Part shown: one piece after another, positions 27,368-37,700 of the stretch
Layout: every line of letters starts with the position of its first letter
How positions within the stretch are numbered: position 1 is the stretch's first letter
NCBI GenBank assembly: GCA_947500005.1
Contig: CANMQJ010000002.1
Span: 186,001 to 250,000 of the forward strand
Length of the DNA: 64,000 nt
Origin: an uncultured Paracoccaceae bacterium
Lineage (GTDB): Bacteria > Pseudomonadota > Alphaproteobacteria > Rhodobacterales > Rhodobacteraceae
Direction: 5' to 3'
Position numbers and translations under genes: made by a program
Notes under the pieces: generated by a model
The model's input: only the letters and a program-made list of their open reading frames with translations
What the model was told of the DNA's origin: nothing
Database searches by the model: none

Positions 27368-30132
27368 CCGTGTTGGGTGGCATCGGTTTCGCGACGCCCT
27401 GGCTGCTCTGGGGTTTGCTGGCGCTGCCGGTTCTGTGGCTGATCCTGCGGGCGATCCCGCCCGCGCCGATCCGGCGGCTGTTCCCGGCCGTGACGCTGCT
27501 TCTGGGGCTGAAGGACGAGGAGAGCGTTTCGGACCGCACGCCCTGGTGGCTGTTGCTGCTGCGGATGCTGGCGGTCGCGGCGATGATCGTAGGGCTTGCG
27601 GGGCCGGTCCTGAACCCCTCGCGCGAGGCGGCGGGAAGCGGGCCGTTGCTCATCGTGCTGGATGGCACCTGGGCCGGGGCGAGCGACTGGGCCAGCCGGA
27701 TGGAGGTGATCGACGCGCAACTGGCCGAGGCCGGGCGCACGGGACGGCCCGTGGCGGTGATGAGCCTGACCGATCCGGAAACCCCGGTGTTTCAGTCGGC
27801 CGAGGCGCTGCGCAGCCGTTTGCCGGGGGTCGCGCCTGCGCCGTGGCAGCCGCATGAGGGCCAGGTCGCGCAGGCGTTGGAGGCCCTGGAGGCCGTCGAA
27901 GGCGGATATGACACGCATTGGTTCAGCGATCGTCTCGACTATGACGGGCGCGGCGAGGTGCTGGAGGCGCTGCGGGCGGCGGGCGATCTGCGGGTTTATC
28001 AGTCGGGGCAGCCGGTGCTGGGGCTGCGGCCTGCAAGCTTTGCCGACGGGGCGATTGCCCTGACCGCGCTGCGCGCCGATGCCGGCCCCGCGCGCGAGGT
28101 CGAGATACTGGTGACGGGCCGCGACCCGGCGGGCGCCCTGCGCGTGCTGGAGACGGCGAGCGCCGCCTTCGAGGAGGGCGCGACGGAGGCCGCGGCCGAG
28201 CTGGTCCTGCCCGCAGAACTGCGCGCCCGGATCACCCGGTTCGAGATCAAGGGCGAACGCGCGGCGGGCGCGCTCTCCCTGAGCGATGACAGCCTGCGCC
28301 GGCGCGAAGTGGCGCTGATCGCCGGGCAGCGCAACCGCGAGGGGCTGGAGCTGCTGTCGCCACTGCATTACCTGACGCAGGTCCTGGTCCCCTCGGCGGA
28401 ATTCGTGGAGGGCGAGCTGATGGATGTGCTGCCCTCGAACCCCGATGTGATCGTGCTGGCCGATGTGGCCACGCTGAGCGCGGGCGAGGAGGCCGGTCTG
28501 ATCGACTGGGTCGAGGATGGCGGGCTGCTGGTGCGGTTCGCCGGTCCGCGCATGGCGGCAAGCGATGTGGGCCGCGACACGGAAGAGCCCCTGCTGCCGG
28601 TGCGGCTGCGCGGCGGTGGGCGCAGCATCGGCGGCGCGATGAGCTGGGGCGAGGCCAAGACGCTGGCGCCCTTCCCCGAGGGCTCGCCCTTTTTCGGGCT
28701 GGATGTGCCCGAGGAGGTCACGGTGAGCACGCAGGTGATGGCACAGCCCGACCCGACGCTGGCCGACCGGGTGATCGCGTCCTTGAGCGATGGCACGCCG
28801 CTGGTCACGCGCAAGCCGTTGGAGCAGGGACAGGTGGTGCTGTTCCATGTCACGGCGGATGCGGAATGGTCCACCCTGCCGCTGTCGGGCCTGTTCGTCG
28901 AGATGCTGGACCGGCTCACCGTGTCCTCGGCCGCCAAGGCGCAGGAGGCCGAGGCGCTGGAGGGCACGACCTGGTCGCCGGTGCAGGTCATGGACGGGTT
29001 CGGCACGCTGCGCGACGCGGGCAACCTGCCGGGCATCGAGGGTGCGGCGCTGGTGACGGAGCCGCTGGGCCCCGACCTGCGGCCCGGCCTCTATGCAAGC
29101 GAGAAACGGCGGCTGGCGCGCAACGTGCTGGACGACGAGGCCGTTCTGACACCCGCCAGCTGGCCGCCGGGCGTGCCGGTCGAGGGCATGAGCGTATCCC
29201 AGGAGCGGCCCCTGGGCGGGATGCTGTTGAGCCTTGCCATCGCGCTTTTGCTGGCCGACGTGATCGCGGCGCTGGCGCTGTCGGGGCGGCTGGGCCTTGC
29301 GCGGGCGGCGGCTGTCGTGATCGGGCTGGGCCTGATCGCGCAGCCGGGACAGGCTCAGGAGGCGGACCCCGAAGCCACGGAATTCGCGCTGGCCGCGACA
29401 TCCGAGATGGTGCTGGCCCATGTGCTGACCGGCAACCCCGAGGTGGACCAGGTGGCGCAGGCGGGGCTGCGGGGTCTGGGCGATACGCTCTATTTCCGGA
29501 CGTCGGTGGAGCCCGCGCAACCGATGGGCGTGGATCTGGAAACCGATGAGCTGGCGTTTTTCCCCCTGCTCTACTGGCCCATCACCGAGGATCAGCCGAT
29601 CCCCTCGGACGAGGCCTATGCCAAGCTGAATACCTATCTGCGTCAGGGCGGCATGATCCTGTTCGACACGCGGGATGCGGATATCGCGCGCTTCGGCTCG
29701 GGTAGCCCGAACGGGCGGAAATTGCAGGAACTGGCCCGGCCGCTGGACATTCCGCCGCTGGAGCCGGTGCCTGACGACCACGTTCTGACGCGCACCTTCT
29801 ACCTGCTTCAGGATTTCCCGGGCCGCCATGCCGGCAGCGATGTCTGGGTCGAGGCCGCCCCGCCCGATGCAGAGCAGATCGAGGGGATGCCGTTCCGCAA
29901 CCTCAATGACGGGGTGACGCCGGTGGTGATCGGCGGCAACGACTGGGCCGCGGCTTGGGCGGTGGATCGCGACGGGCGGCCATTGGTGCCGATCGGGCGC
30001 GGTTATAGCGGTGAACGGCAGCGCGAGCTGGCCTATCGGTTCGGCGTGAACCTGGTGATGCATGTGCTGACCGGCAATTACAAATCCGACCAGGTCCATG
30101 TGCCTGCGCTTCTCGACAGGTTGGGACAATGA
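27364..30132 (+). CDS. DUF4159 domain-containing membrane protein (BatA-like N-terminus)
   Basis: BatA-like N-terminus (FATPWLLWGLLALPVLWLILRAIPPAPIRRLFPA) and DUF4159-like C-terminus (PLLYWPITEDQPIPSDEAYAKLNTYLRQGGMILFDTRD). Confidence 0.88.
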   Translation: MTVLGGIGFATPWLLWGLLALPVLWLILRAIPPAPIRRLFPAVTLLLGLKDEESVSDRTPWWLLLLRMLAVAAMIVGLAGPVLNPSREAAGSGPLLIVLDGTWAGASDWASRMEVIDAQLAEAGRTGRPVAVMSLTDPETPVFQSAEALRSRLPGVAPAPWQPHEGQVAQALEALEAVEGGYDTHWFSDRLDYDGRGEVLEALRAAGDLRVYQSGQPVLGLRPASFADGAIALTALRADAGPAREVEILVTGRDPAGALRVLETASAAFEEGATEAAAELVLPAELRARITRFEIKGERAAGALSLSDDSLRRREVALIAGQRNREGLELLSPLHYLTQVLVPSAEFVEGELMDVLPSNPDVIVLADVATLSAGEEAGLIDWVEDGGLLVRFAGPRMAASDVGRDTEEPLLPVRLRGGGRSIGGAMSWGEAKTLAPFPEGSPFFGLDVPEEVTVSTQVMAQPDPTLADRVIASLSDGTPLVTRKPLEQGQVVLFHVTADAEWSTLPLSGLFVEMLDRLTVSSAAKAQEAEALEGTTWSPVQVMDGFGTLRDAGNLPGIEGAALVTEPLGPDLRPGLYASEKRRLARNVLDDEAVLTPASWPPGVPVEGMSVSQERPLGGMLLSLAIALLLADVIAALALSGRLGLARAAAVVIGLGLIAQPGQAQEADPEATEFALAATSEMVLAHVLTGNPEVDQVAQAGLRGLGDTLYFRTSVEPAQPMGVDLETDELAFFPLLYWPITEDQPIPSDEAYAKLNTYLRQGGMILFDTRDADIARFGSGSPNGRKLQELARPLDIPPLEPVPDDHVLTRTFYLLQDFPGRHAGSDVWVEAAPPDAEQIEGMPFRNLNDGVTPVVIGGNDWAAAWAVDRDGRPLVPIGRGYSGERQRELAYRFGVNLVMHVLTGNYKSDQVHVPALLDRLGQ

Positions 30133-32168
30133 CCGGAACGATCCTTTTCGACCCGCTGATCCCCTGGCCCCTGCTGGCCGTCGTGGCCGCGCTGGCGGTT
30201 GCTGGCGTGGCGCTGGCGCTGTGGCGGGGCCTGTCGGGCTGGGCCCTGCGCGGGATGGCGGCGCTGGTGGTGCTAGCGGCGCTGGCCGGACCCGTCTATC
30301 AGCAGGAGGACCGGGCGCCACTTTCGGATATCGTGGTGATGATCGAGGACGAGAGCGCGAGCCAGCACCTGTCGGACAGGCCCGAGCAGATGGAGGCCGC
30401 CGAGACACTGGCCGCGCGGATCGCGGCGCGCGAGAATACAGAGCTGCGCCGGGTGCGCGTCGGCGATGGCGAGGGTGACAGCGGCACCGCGCTGATGACC
30501 GCGCTGTCGGAGGCGCTGGCCGAGGAACCCTCGGCCCGGGTGGCGGGCATCATCGCGCTGTCGGACGGGCTGGTGCATGACATGGACCGCGCGCCCGACC
30601 TGCCCGCGCCGCTGCACTTGTTGATGACGGGTCGCGAGGATGACTGGGACCGGCGGCTGATCGTCGCGAACGCGCCGGCCTTTGCGATCATCGGCGAGCC
30701 TGTGACCCTGACGCTGCGGATCGAGGATAGCGGCGCGGCGCCCGACCTTGGGCCGGTGGCACCGCTGGAGATCTCGATCGACGGGGAGGAGCCGCAGACG
30801 GTCCAACTGCCCATCGGGCAGGATATCGAGATCCCCGTGACCCTGCCTCATGGCGGGCGCAACGTGCTGCAATTCACTGTACCCGAGGCCGAAGGGGAAC
30901 TCACCGATCGCAACAATACCGCACTGATCCAGATGAACGGGGTGCGCGACAGGCTGCGGGTGCTGCTGGTTTCGGGCGAGCCGCATCCGGGCGGGCGGAC
31001 ATGGCGCAACCTGCTGAAATCGGACAGCTCGGTCGACCTGGTGCATTTCACCATCCTGCGCCCGCCCGAGAAACAGGATGGCGTGCCGGTGGACGAGCTG
31101 TCGTTGATCGCCTTTCCGACGCGGGAGCTGTTCCTGGAGAAAATCGACGATTTCGACCTGATCATCTTCGACCGCTACAAGCGGCGCGGCATCCTGCCAG
31201 CCATCTACCTGGATAACGTGTCGAACTATGTCGAGAAGGGCGGTGCCGTGCTGGTCGCCGCCGGGCCGGATTTCGCCACCGCCGACAGCATCTATCGCTC
31301 GCCGCTGGCGCGCGTGCTGCCGGCCGAGCCCACCGCGCGGGTGATCGAGGAACGTTATGTGCCGAAGGTGACCGGGACGGGCCAGCGGCATCCCGTCACC
31401 TCGGACCTGCGCGACGGAGAAAGCTGGGGCGCTTGGCTGCGCCAGATCGAGATCGAGGGCCTTGCGGGTCACGAGGTGATGACGGGCGCGGAGGACCGGC
31501 CCTTGCTGATCCTCGACCGCGTGGGCGAGGGGCGCGTGGCGCTGCTGGCCTCGGACCATGCCTGGCTGTGGAATCGCGGATACGAGGGCGGCGGGCCGCA
31601 GCTGGAGCTGCTGCGGCGGCTGGCGCACTGGATGATGAAGGAGCCCGAGCTGGAGGAAGAGGCGCTTTGGGCCGAGGCGACGGGCCAGACCATGCGCATC
31701 ATCCGCCGCACGCTGGACGAGGAGATCGGGGCGGTCACCATCACCACGCCCTCGGGCGAGGAGGTGGAGATCGAGCTGGAAGAGGTTTCACCCGGACGGT
31801 TCGAGGCGCTGTGGCGCGGGCCCGAGATCGGGCTTTACCGCCTGGCCGAGGGCGAGCAGGAGGCGGTGATCGGGCTTGGCCCCGCAGCCCCGCGCGAGTT
31901 CGAGCGCACCATCGCCAGCGCCGAGGTGATGGCACCCGCCATCGAGGCGATGCGCGGCGGCGCCCTCCGGCTGGAGGGGGGCCTGCCCCAGATCCGCAGC
32001 GTCCGCGAGGGCCGGCCCGCCGCCGGGCGCGGGTGGATCGGGCTGACCCCGCGCGAGGCCTACGAGACGCGCAGCGTGACACGGGCGAGCCTGTTGCCGC
32101 CCTGGCTGGTGCTGCTGCTGGCGGCGGGCTTCATCACCGCGGGCTGGCTGCGCGAAGGGCGGCGCTGA
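30129..32168 (+). CDS. membrane protein, glutamine-amidotransferase/VWA-like
   Basis: TM helices at both ends; cell-division-like GATase-like region (LLVSGEPHPGGRTWRNLLKSDSSVDLVHF); translationally coupled to DUF4159. Confidence 0.82.
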   Translation: MTGTILFDPLIPWPLLAVVAALAVAGVALALWRGLSGWALRGMAALVVLAALAGPVYQQEDRAPLSDIVVMIEDESASQHLSDRPEQMEAAETLAARIAARENTELRRVRVGDGEGDSGTALMTALSEALAEEPSARVAGIIALSDGLVHDMDRAPDLPAPLHLLMTGREDDWDRRLIVANAPAFAIIGEPVTLTLRIEDSGAAPDLGPVAPLEISIDGEEPQTVQLPIGQDIEIPVTLPHGGRNVLQFTVPEAEGELTDRNNTALIQMNGVRDRLRVLLVSGEPHPGGRTWRNLLKSDSSVDLVHFTILRPPEKQDGVPVDELSLIAFPTRELFLEKIDDFDLIIFDRYKRRGILPAIYLDNVSNYVEKGGAVLVAAGPDFATADSIYRSPLARVLPAEPTARVIEERYVPKVTGTGQRHPVTSDLRDGESWGAWLRQIEIEGLAGHEVMTGAEDRPLLILDRVGEGRVALLASDHAWLWNRGYEGGGPQLELLRRLAHWMMKEPELEEEALWAEATGQTMRIIRRTLDEEIGAVTITTPSGEEVEIELEEVSPGRFEALWRGPEIGLYRLAEGEQEAVIGLGPAAPREFERTIASAEVMAPAIEAMRGGALRLEGGLPQIRSVREGRPAAGRGWIGLTPREAYETRSVTRASLLPPWLVLLLAAGFITAGWLREGRR

Positions 32169-32172
32169 GCCT

Positions 32173-34218
32173 TCAGTCGATGCGGATGCGGGCACGGTCG
32201 GAGCGGCCAGCGGCGTCGAGCACCACCAGATCTGCGAATCCCGCGCCGGGATTGGGCACCTCGAACTCGCGGGCATGGATGCCGGTCGCCAGCGGCTTGC
32301 CGTCGGCGAGAAGCGCGAAGGGTCCCTGCCCGCCATCCAGTTTCACCGTGAAGGGCGCGCCTTGGGTCGCGAGCCTTGCGCCGTCGGGCGGGAAGAGCAG
32401 TTTCGGTGCGTCTGCCTGACGCTCGAACGCTGCCCCGCGCGGGCGGAAGCGTTGCAGGGGGGCGGGAAGCTCTGCCGCGCCAAGGATCAGGGTTTCCGGC
32501 GGCGGCGGGGGCAACGGGTCGAAGGCGGGTTTGAGCCTGCCGAACGCCTCGAACAGCAGGGGGGCGGCGAGGTCTCCGCCGAAGGCGCCGGGCACCGGGG
32601 TGCCATCGGCCCGGCCCAGCCAGACGCCGATCACGTGCCGCCCGTCGAACCCCAGCGCCCAGGCGTCGCGGTGGCCATAGGAGGTGCCGGTCTTGTAGGC
32701 CAGCCCGCGCGGCGCGCCGGGCGGCGGGGCGAGCCCGCGCAGGATGTCGGCCACCTGCCAGGCGGCCGTGTCGGAGATCACGCGGGCGGTTTCGGCGTCC
32801 CCGCCCGCGACGTGATGCAGGAGTGGCCCCTGCCCGCCCTGCGCCAGCGCGGCGTAAAGCTGCGTGAGATCGTGCAGCGAGATCCCCACACCGCCGAGGC
32901 TGATGGCAAGGCCCGGCGCGCCGCGCAGGGCGGGGCGCGTTCCGGCGCGGGTCAGCGCGGCCATTACGCGGGCCGGGCCCAACGCCTCGGTCAGGCGCAC
33001 CACAGGAATGTTGAGCGACAGCTGCAACGCCTCGCGCACGCGGACGTCGCCGCGGAATGCGCCGTCGAAATTGCGCGGGGCGTAGCGACCGAACATCACC
33101 GGCGTGTCGGCGATCAGCGTTTCGGGATGGGCGAGGCCACGGTCGAAGGCGAGGCCGTAGACCAGCGGTTTCAGAGTCGAGCCGGGAGAGCGCAGCGCCT
33201 GCGTTATGTCGACGAAGCCTTGGCGGGCATCCGCGTAGCCGGCGGAGCCTATCGAGGCGAGGATCTCGCCCGAATGGTGATCGGCGACGATCACCGCGGC
33301 AGAGACACGCGGACCCGCCTGCCGCGCGGCGCGGGCGACCAGCGGCTCCAGCCGCGCCTGAAGCCCGGCATGGAGGGTGAGGTCGATGCGCTGCGCTTCA
33401 GGCATCTCGGCGCGGGCGCGGTCGGCGAGATGGGCGGCCAGTTGCGGGAAGGCGCGCTGTGTCCGGGGTAGCGGCTCACGCAGGGCGGCGGCGCTGTCCT
33501 CCTGGCGCAGCGCGCCCTGGCGGGCCATGCGGGCGAGCACGCGATCACGGGCGGCGCGGGCGGCTTCGGGGTGTCGGTCCGGACGGCGCGCCTCGGGCGC
33601 TTGCGGCAGGGCCACGAGCAGCGCGGATTGCGCGGGCGTCAGGCGGGCGGGTTCCTTGCCGAACCATGCCAGCGAGGCGGCGCGGATGCCTTCGAGATTG
33701 CCGCCATAGGGCGCGTGGGTGAGGTAGAGGTAGAGGATCCGGTCCTTGTCCAGCCGTCGTTCCAGCGCCAGCGCCACGCGGATCTGGCGCATCTTGCCGG
33801 CCCAGCGCCCGGTGGGGCCATCCTCGATCAGGCGCGCGACCTGCATGGTCAGGGTCGAGCCGCCGGAGATCACCTCTCCATTCCAGAGCGCCTGAGCGGC
33901 GGCGCGCAGCAGGGCGCGGGAATCGACGCCGTTATGGTCGGCAAAGCGCTTGTCCTCGTAGCGGATCAGCATGGCGAGGAACTCCGGATCGACGGCGCCG
34001 GGGGCGAGACGCCAGAGGCCGTCGCCCACCGGGTAGGCGCGCAGGAGCGCGCCCTCGCGGTCGCGGATCTCGACCGAGGTTTCGGTAAGCGTGACCGGCA
34101 GGTCGGTTCGGGCGATCCATCGGTCGGCGGCATCGCGGGCGGCGGCCAGCGTGAAGAGCGTCAGCGCAAGCGATGCGACGACGAGCGCCCCGGCCCTATG
34201 GCTGGTCATCGACCTCAC
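32173..34218 (-). CDS. pbpC: penicillin-binding protein 1C
   Basis: Glycosyltransferase (RYEDKRFADHNGVDSRALLRA...GGSTLTMQVARL) and transpeptidase (SPGSTLKPLVYG, YKTGTSYGHRDAWALGFDG) domains. Confidence 0.95.
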   Translation of the reverse strand: MRSMTSHRAGALVVASLALTLFTLAAARDAADRWIARTDLPVTLTETSVEIRDREGALLRAYPVGDGLWRLAPGAVDPEFLAMLIRYEDKRFADHNGVDSRALLRAAAQALWNGEVISGGSTLTMQVARLIEDGPTGRWAGKMRQIRVALALERRLDKDRILYLYLTHAPYGGNLEGIRAASLAWFGKEPARLTPAQSALLVALPQAPEARRPDRHPEAARAARDRVLARMARQGALRQEDSAAALREPLPRTQRAFPQLAAHLADRARAEMPEAQRIDLTLHAGLQARLEPLVARAARQAGPRVSAAVIVADHHSGEILASIGSAGYADARQGFVDITQALRSPGSTLKPLVYGLAFDRGLAHPETLIADTPVMFGRYAPRNFDGAFRGDVRVREALQLSLNIPVVRLTEALGPARVMAALTRAGTRPALRGAPGLAISLGGVGISLHDLTQLYAALAQGGQGPLLHHVAGGDAETARVISDTAAWQVADILRGLAPPPGAPRGLAYKTGTSYGHRDAWALGFDGRHVIGVWLGRADGTPVPGAFGGDLAAPLLFEAFGRLKPAFDPLPPPPPETLILGAAELPAPLQRFRPRGAAFERQADAPKLLFPPDGARLATQGAPFTVKLDGGQGPFALLADGKPLATGIHAREFEVPNPGAGFADLVVLDAAGRSDRARIRID

Positions 34219-34762
34219 CTTCCCACATGCCTTCGTATTGCGTCACGAAGCCGCTGGGATGGACATGCAGCACCGCCTGGAAACCGGGCGAGGCATAGCG
34301 GATGCGATCGTTGGAGAGGCAGGCATAGCTTTGCTCCAGCGGCTCGAGACGCCCGCCCTCCTCGGGGCGGAACCAGGCGGCGGAGAGCTCGGCCCGGCGT
34401 CCTTCGGAGATCGACAGGCGTCGGATCGGGAGCAGGTTCGTGGCCGGCGTGATCGCAAGATCGATGTCGATGCAATCGGCCAGCCCGCAGGGTTCATCGT
34501 TGAGGGTCCACCCACCGTCGTCGCGCAGGATGCGCCAGGCGACCTCTTCCTCATGGTATAAGCCGGCGATATCGGCGCTGGTCGTGCGCCAGTCGGCATC
34601 GCAACGCACGATGTAGTCGAGCGCGGCCTCGGCCCCCCCGACACCGACGCGGGCGTGACCGCTGAGGATGAAGCCGTCAGGCTCTTCGACCAGTCGGCAC
34701 TTGTCCTCGCCGGGACCATCGAGGCGGCGCCAGCGCGCCTCGGCCAGAACGGTGCCGTTCAT
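34196..34762 (-). CDS. putative glycolipid-binding family protein (PF06475-like)
   Basis: CIDIDLAITPATNLLPIRRLSISEGRRAEL matches the family pattern as I recall it. Confidence 0.75.
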   Translation of the reverse strand: MNGTVLAEARWRRLDGPGEDKCRLVEEPDGFILSGHARVGVGGAEAALDYIVRCDADWRTTSADIAGLYHEEEVAWRILRDDGGWTLNDEPCGLADCIDIDLAITPATNLLPIRRLSISEGRRAELSAAWFRPEEGGRLEPLEQSYACLSNDRIRYASPGFQAVLHVHPSGFVTQYEGMWEGEVDDQP

Positions 34763-37700
34763 GGTGTCACCTCGATCCGGCCGGTTCCGGTGCGGGCGCG
34801 GTAGCGGGGGCGGTACATGTCCTCGACCGAAGCGGCGGGGTGGTGAAAGCTGCCGGGTGTGACCGCGCGGGCGACATAGGCCAGCGTCACCTGGGCGGAA
34901 CCTTGCAGATCGACCGCCGCAATGAACCGGTCGGATCGGAATTCGGCATGGCGCGCCTCGGTCAGGTCGAGCCAGTCCAGCGCGAGGACATCGCCCGAGC
35001 GCAGGAGGTTCGGGTTGTCGATCTCCAGCCCGGCGGGCAGCGGATCGTCGAGGATCAGTCGCGCGCCCTGAGCCTCGAATGGCGAGACGGTGAGGACGGT
35101 GACCATGCGCTCGCCGATGGCAAAGCTGGTGGCGTCGCGCGGCGCGCCCTCCATCGTGTAGTATTGCCGCGTGATCTCGTAGCCCATGCCGCCCGCGGGC
35201 AGCGGCACTTCGGGCACGCCCAGAACGGTCAGGGTGATGTCGGTGGCGCTGCTCCCGCTCGCGGTGATGTTGAGCGGGTCCTGCGCCGCGTCCTCCATCA
35301 CCTGCACGAAGGGGCCATCTACCGTGGCGCCGTTCACACGCAGGCCCGCATCGCCCGGCGACTGGATCAGCGCATGGGCGGCCAGCAGGGACCAGGCGGC
35401 CTCCTGCGTGGACAGCCGGTCGGGCGCGGCGGCGATGCGGTCCGCCAGCGCTGCGCGGTCTACCACATCGCTGCCCGCTTCGGCGGCCAGCGTCAGCAGG
35501 CCGGCGGCATCGCGGAGCGGCGTGCCGTAATCGGCGCGCCAGACCGGGCCTTCGCCCTGCTGCCCGGCAATCCGGCTTGCGGCACGCGCGAACAGCGCAT
35601 CGGCGCGGGACTGGTCGCCATAGGCGGCAAGCGCGGCGCCAAGCTGCGCCTGGGCGAGCGGGGTGGCGAAATCCCCGGCCTTCACGTCGGCATAGTAGCG
35701 CAGATCGCCCATCGAGGCCGCCCCTTCGCGCGCGAGGACGAAAAGCGCATAGGCGACATCCTCGCCCCCCTCGTCGAAATCGGGGGCGTAGTTGATGCGG
35801 TTGCGCAGGTTGTCCATCGCCATGGCAAAGGCGCGGTCGGGCACGTCGTGGCCCTGTGCGCGGGCGCGGGACAGGAAATCGGCGACATAGGCGTCGAGCC
35901 AGAAATCGCCGCTTTCCGCCCGCCAGAGCCCGAAGGAGCCGTTTCCTGCCTGCCGCGAGAGGACGCGGGAGATGGCCGCGTCGATCCGGGCATCCAGCGC
36001 GGGTTCGGACCCCAGCCCCGTCGCCTGCGCCACGCTGGACAGGTAAAGCAGCGGCATCGCCTGCGAGGCGACCTGTTCCGTGCAGCCATAGGGATAGCGG
36101 TCGAGCCGGGCGAGCAGGCCCGGCGCGTCGAATTTCGCCAGCGGCCCGGCCGAAAGCATGGCACGCGCGGTGCCCGGGCGCATGCCCGCGAAGACATCCG
36201 GCGAGAAGAGGAAGCTGTCGCCGGCGCCCAGCGCGAAGCGGCGGGTTTCCGCGATCTCGGGGTCGTTGGCGCGGATGGGCAGGGTCAACTCCTGCGTCAA
36301 GGCCCGCCCGTCGGGGGTGGTAAGGGTCAGCGTGATCCTCGGGTCGCCGACCTCTTGCGCGGTCACGGGCACCTCGAAGACGGATTTGGCGCCCTCGGCC
36401 AGCGCGAAGCTGCCCGGCTGGCTGCCCAGCGTCAGGCCGGCGGGATCGGAGAGGGCCAGTTGCATCTGCCCGGCGGGGCCGTCAGCGTGCGTGACCTCCA
36501 GCCGGATGCGCGCGCTGTCGCCGGGTGCGAGGAAGCGCGGCAGGGTGGCGGTGACGACGACGGGGTCGCGCACGGTCATCTCGGCCTCGGCCTGGCCGAC
36601 GCCGGTGGGGGACCATGCGACGGCCATCAACCGGACGGTGCCGTTGAAATCGGGCAGGTCGATGGGGATCTCGGCGCTGCCATCGGGACCGATTTGCACC
36701 GGGCCCAAGAATTGCGCCATCAGCTCCTGCGTGGGTGGTGGCGATTGCATCCGTATCCCGGCATCGGCGTCGCCGCCCGAGCGAACGGTGCCCATCGCGC
36801 CATTCATCGAATCGATGAGTCGCCCATAGACATCGCGCATCTCGACGCCGAGGCGGCGCTGGCCAAAGTAATGGCCTTGCGGGTCGGGGCTGTCGAAACC
36901 GGTGAGGTTGAGGATGCCCAGATCGACGGCGGCGAGGGTCATCCAGACCTCCTCGCCGGGTTGGGCATCCGCGACGGTGACGCGGACGCTCTGCGTCTGG
37001 CGTGGCTCGGTGATCTCGGGGGCGTCGATGGTGACCGCAAGCGCCTTGTCCCCCGGCGCGACGGAGGCATGGGCCAGGCCCAGCGCGCGAGCGGGGGTCT
37101 GCCCGGATGACAGGTCCATCGGACGGATCACGGCGGCGGTGACATAGGCGCCGGTGCCCCAATCCCCGGTGACGGGAATGGGGATGGTGGTAGCACCCTC
37201 GGCGACCTCGACCGCCTGCCGGGAGATGACCTTGTCGGAGAGCACCGAGATCAGCGCGGTGCCCGCCATGCGCGGCACGATGCGCAGCTGCGCGGTGTCG
37301 CCCACGGCATAGCTGTCTCGGTCGAGCGACAGGTCGAGCCGGTCAGGCGTGGCGGCGGCATCGGCGGACTGGTACCAGCCGGCGTGGAAATCGGTGGCGG
37401 CGGCGACATAGGCGCCATCGGTGCGTTCGACCACCAGTTCGTATCTGCCCCAGTCAACAGGCTGTGCGACCTGAAGCGGGCTGTCTCCCAGCGTGACCTC
37501 GCCGGTGGCGACGCGGGTGCGGCGGGTGGTCGGCTCCCACTCCCAGTTGCCGTAGAGCTGATACCACTGATAACGCGTCTCGACCCGGTTGAGGGTCCAG
37601 CGCACCTGCATGGGTGTCGGCGTCAGGTCGGGGGAAAGCGCGATCAGTTCGAACCGGGCTTCGCCGCCTTCGGGCACCATCTCCTCGAACAGGGGGCGGA

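Noticed and set aside
27337-30408. 1023-aa minus-strand ORF across the DUF4159 gene
   Set aside because: Shadow ORF with biased composition; the + strand has the coupled moxR-DUF58-DUF4159 order.
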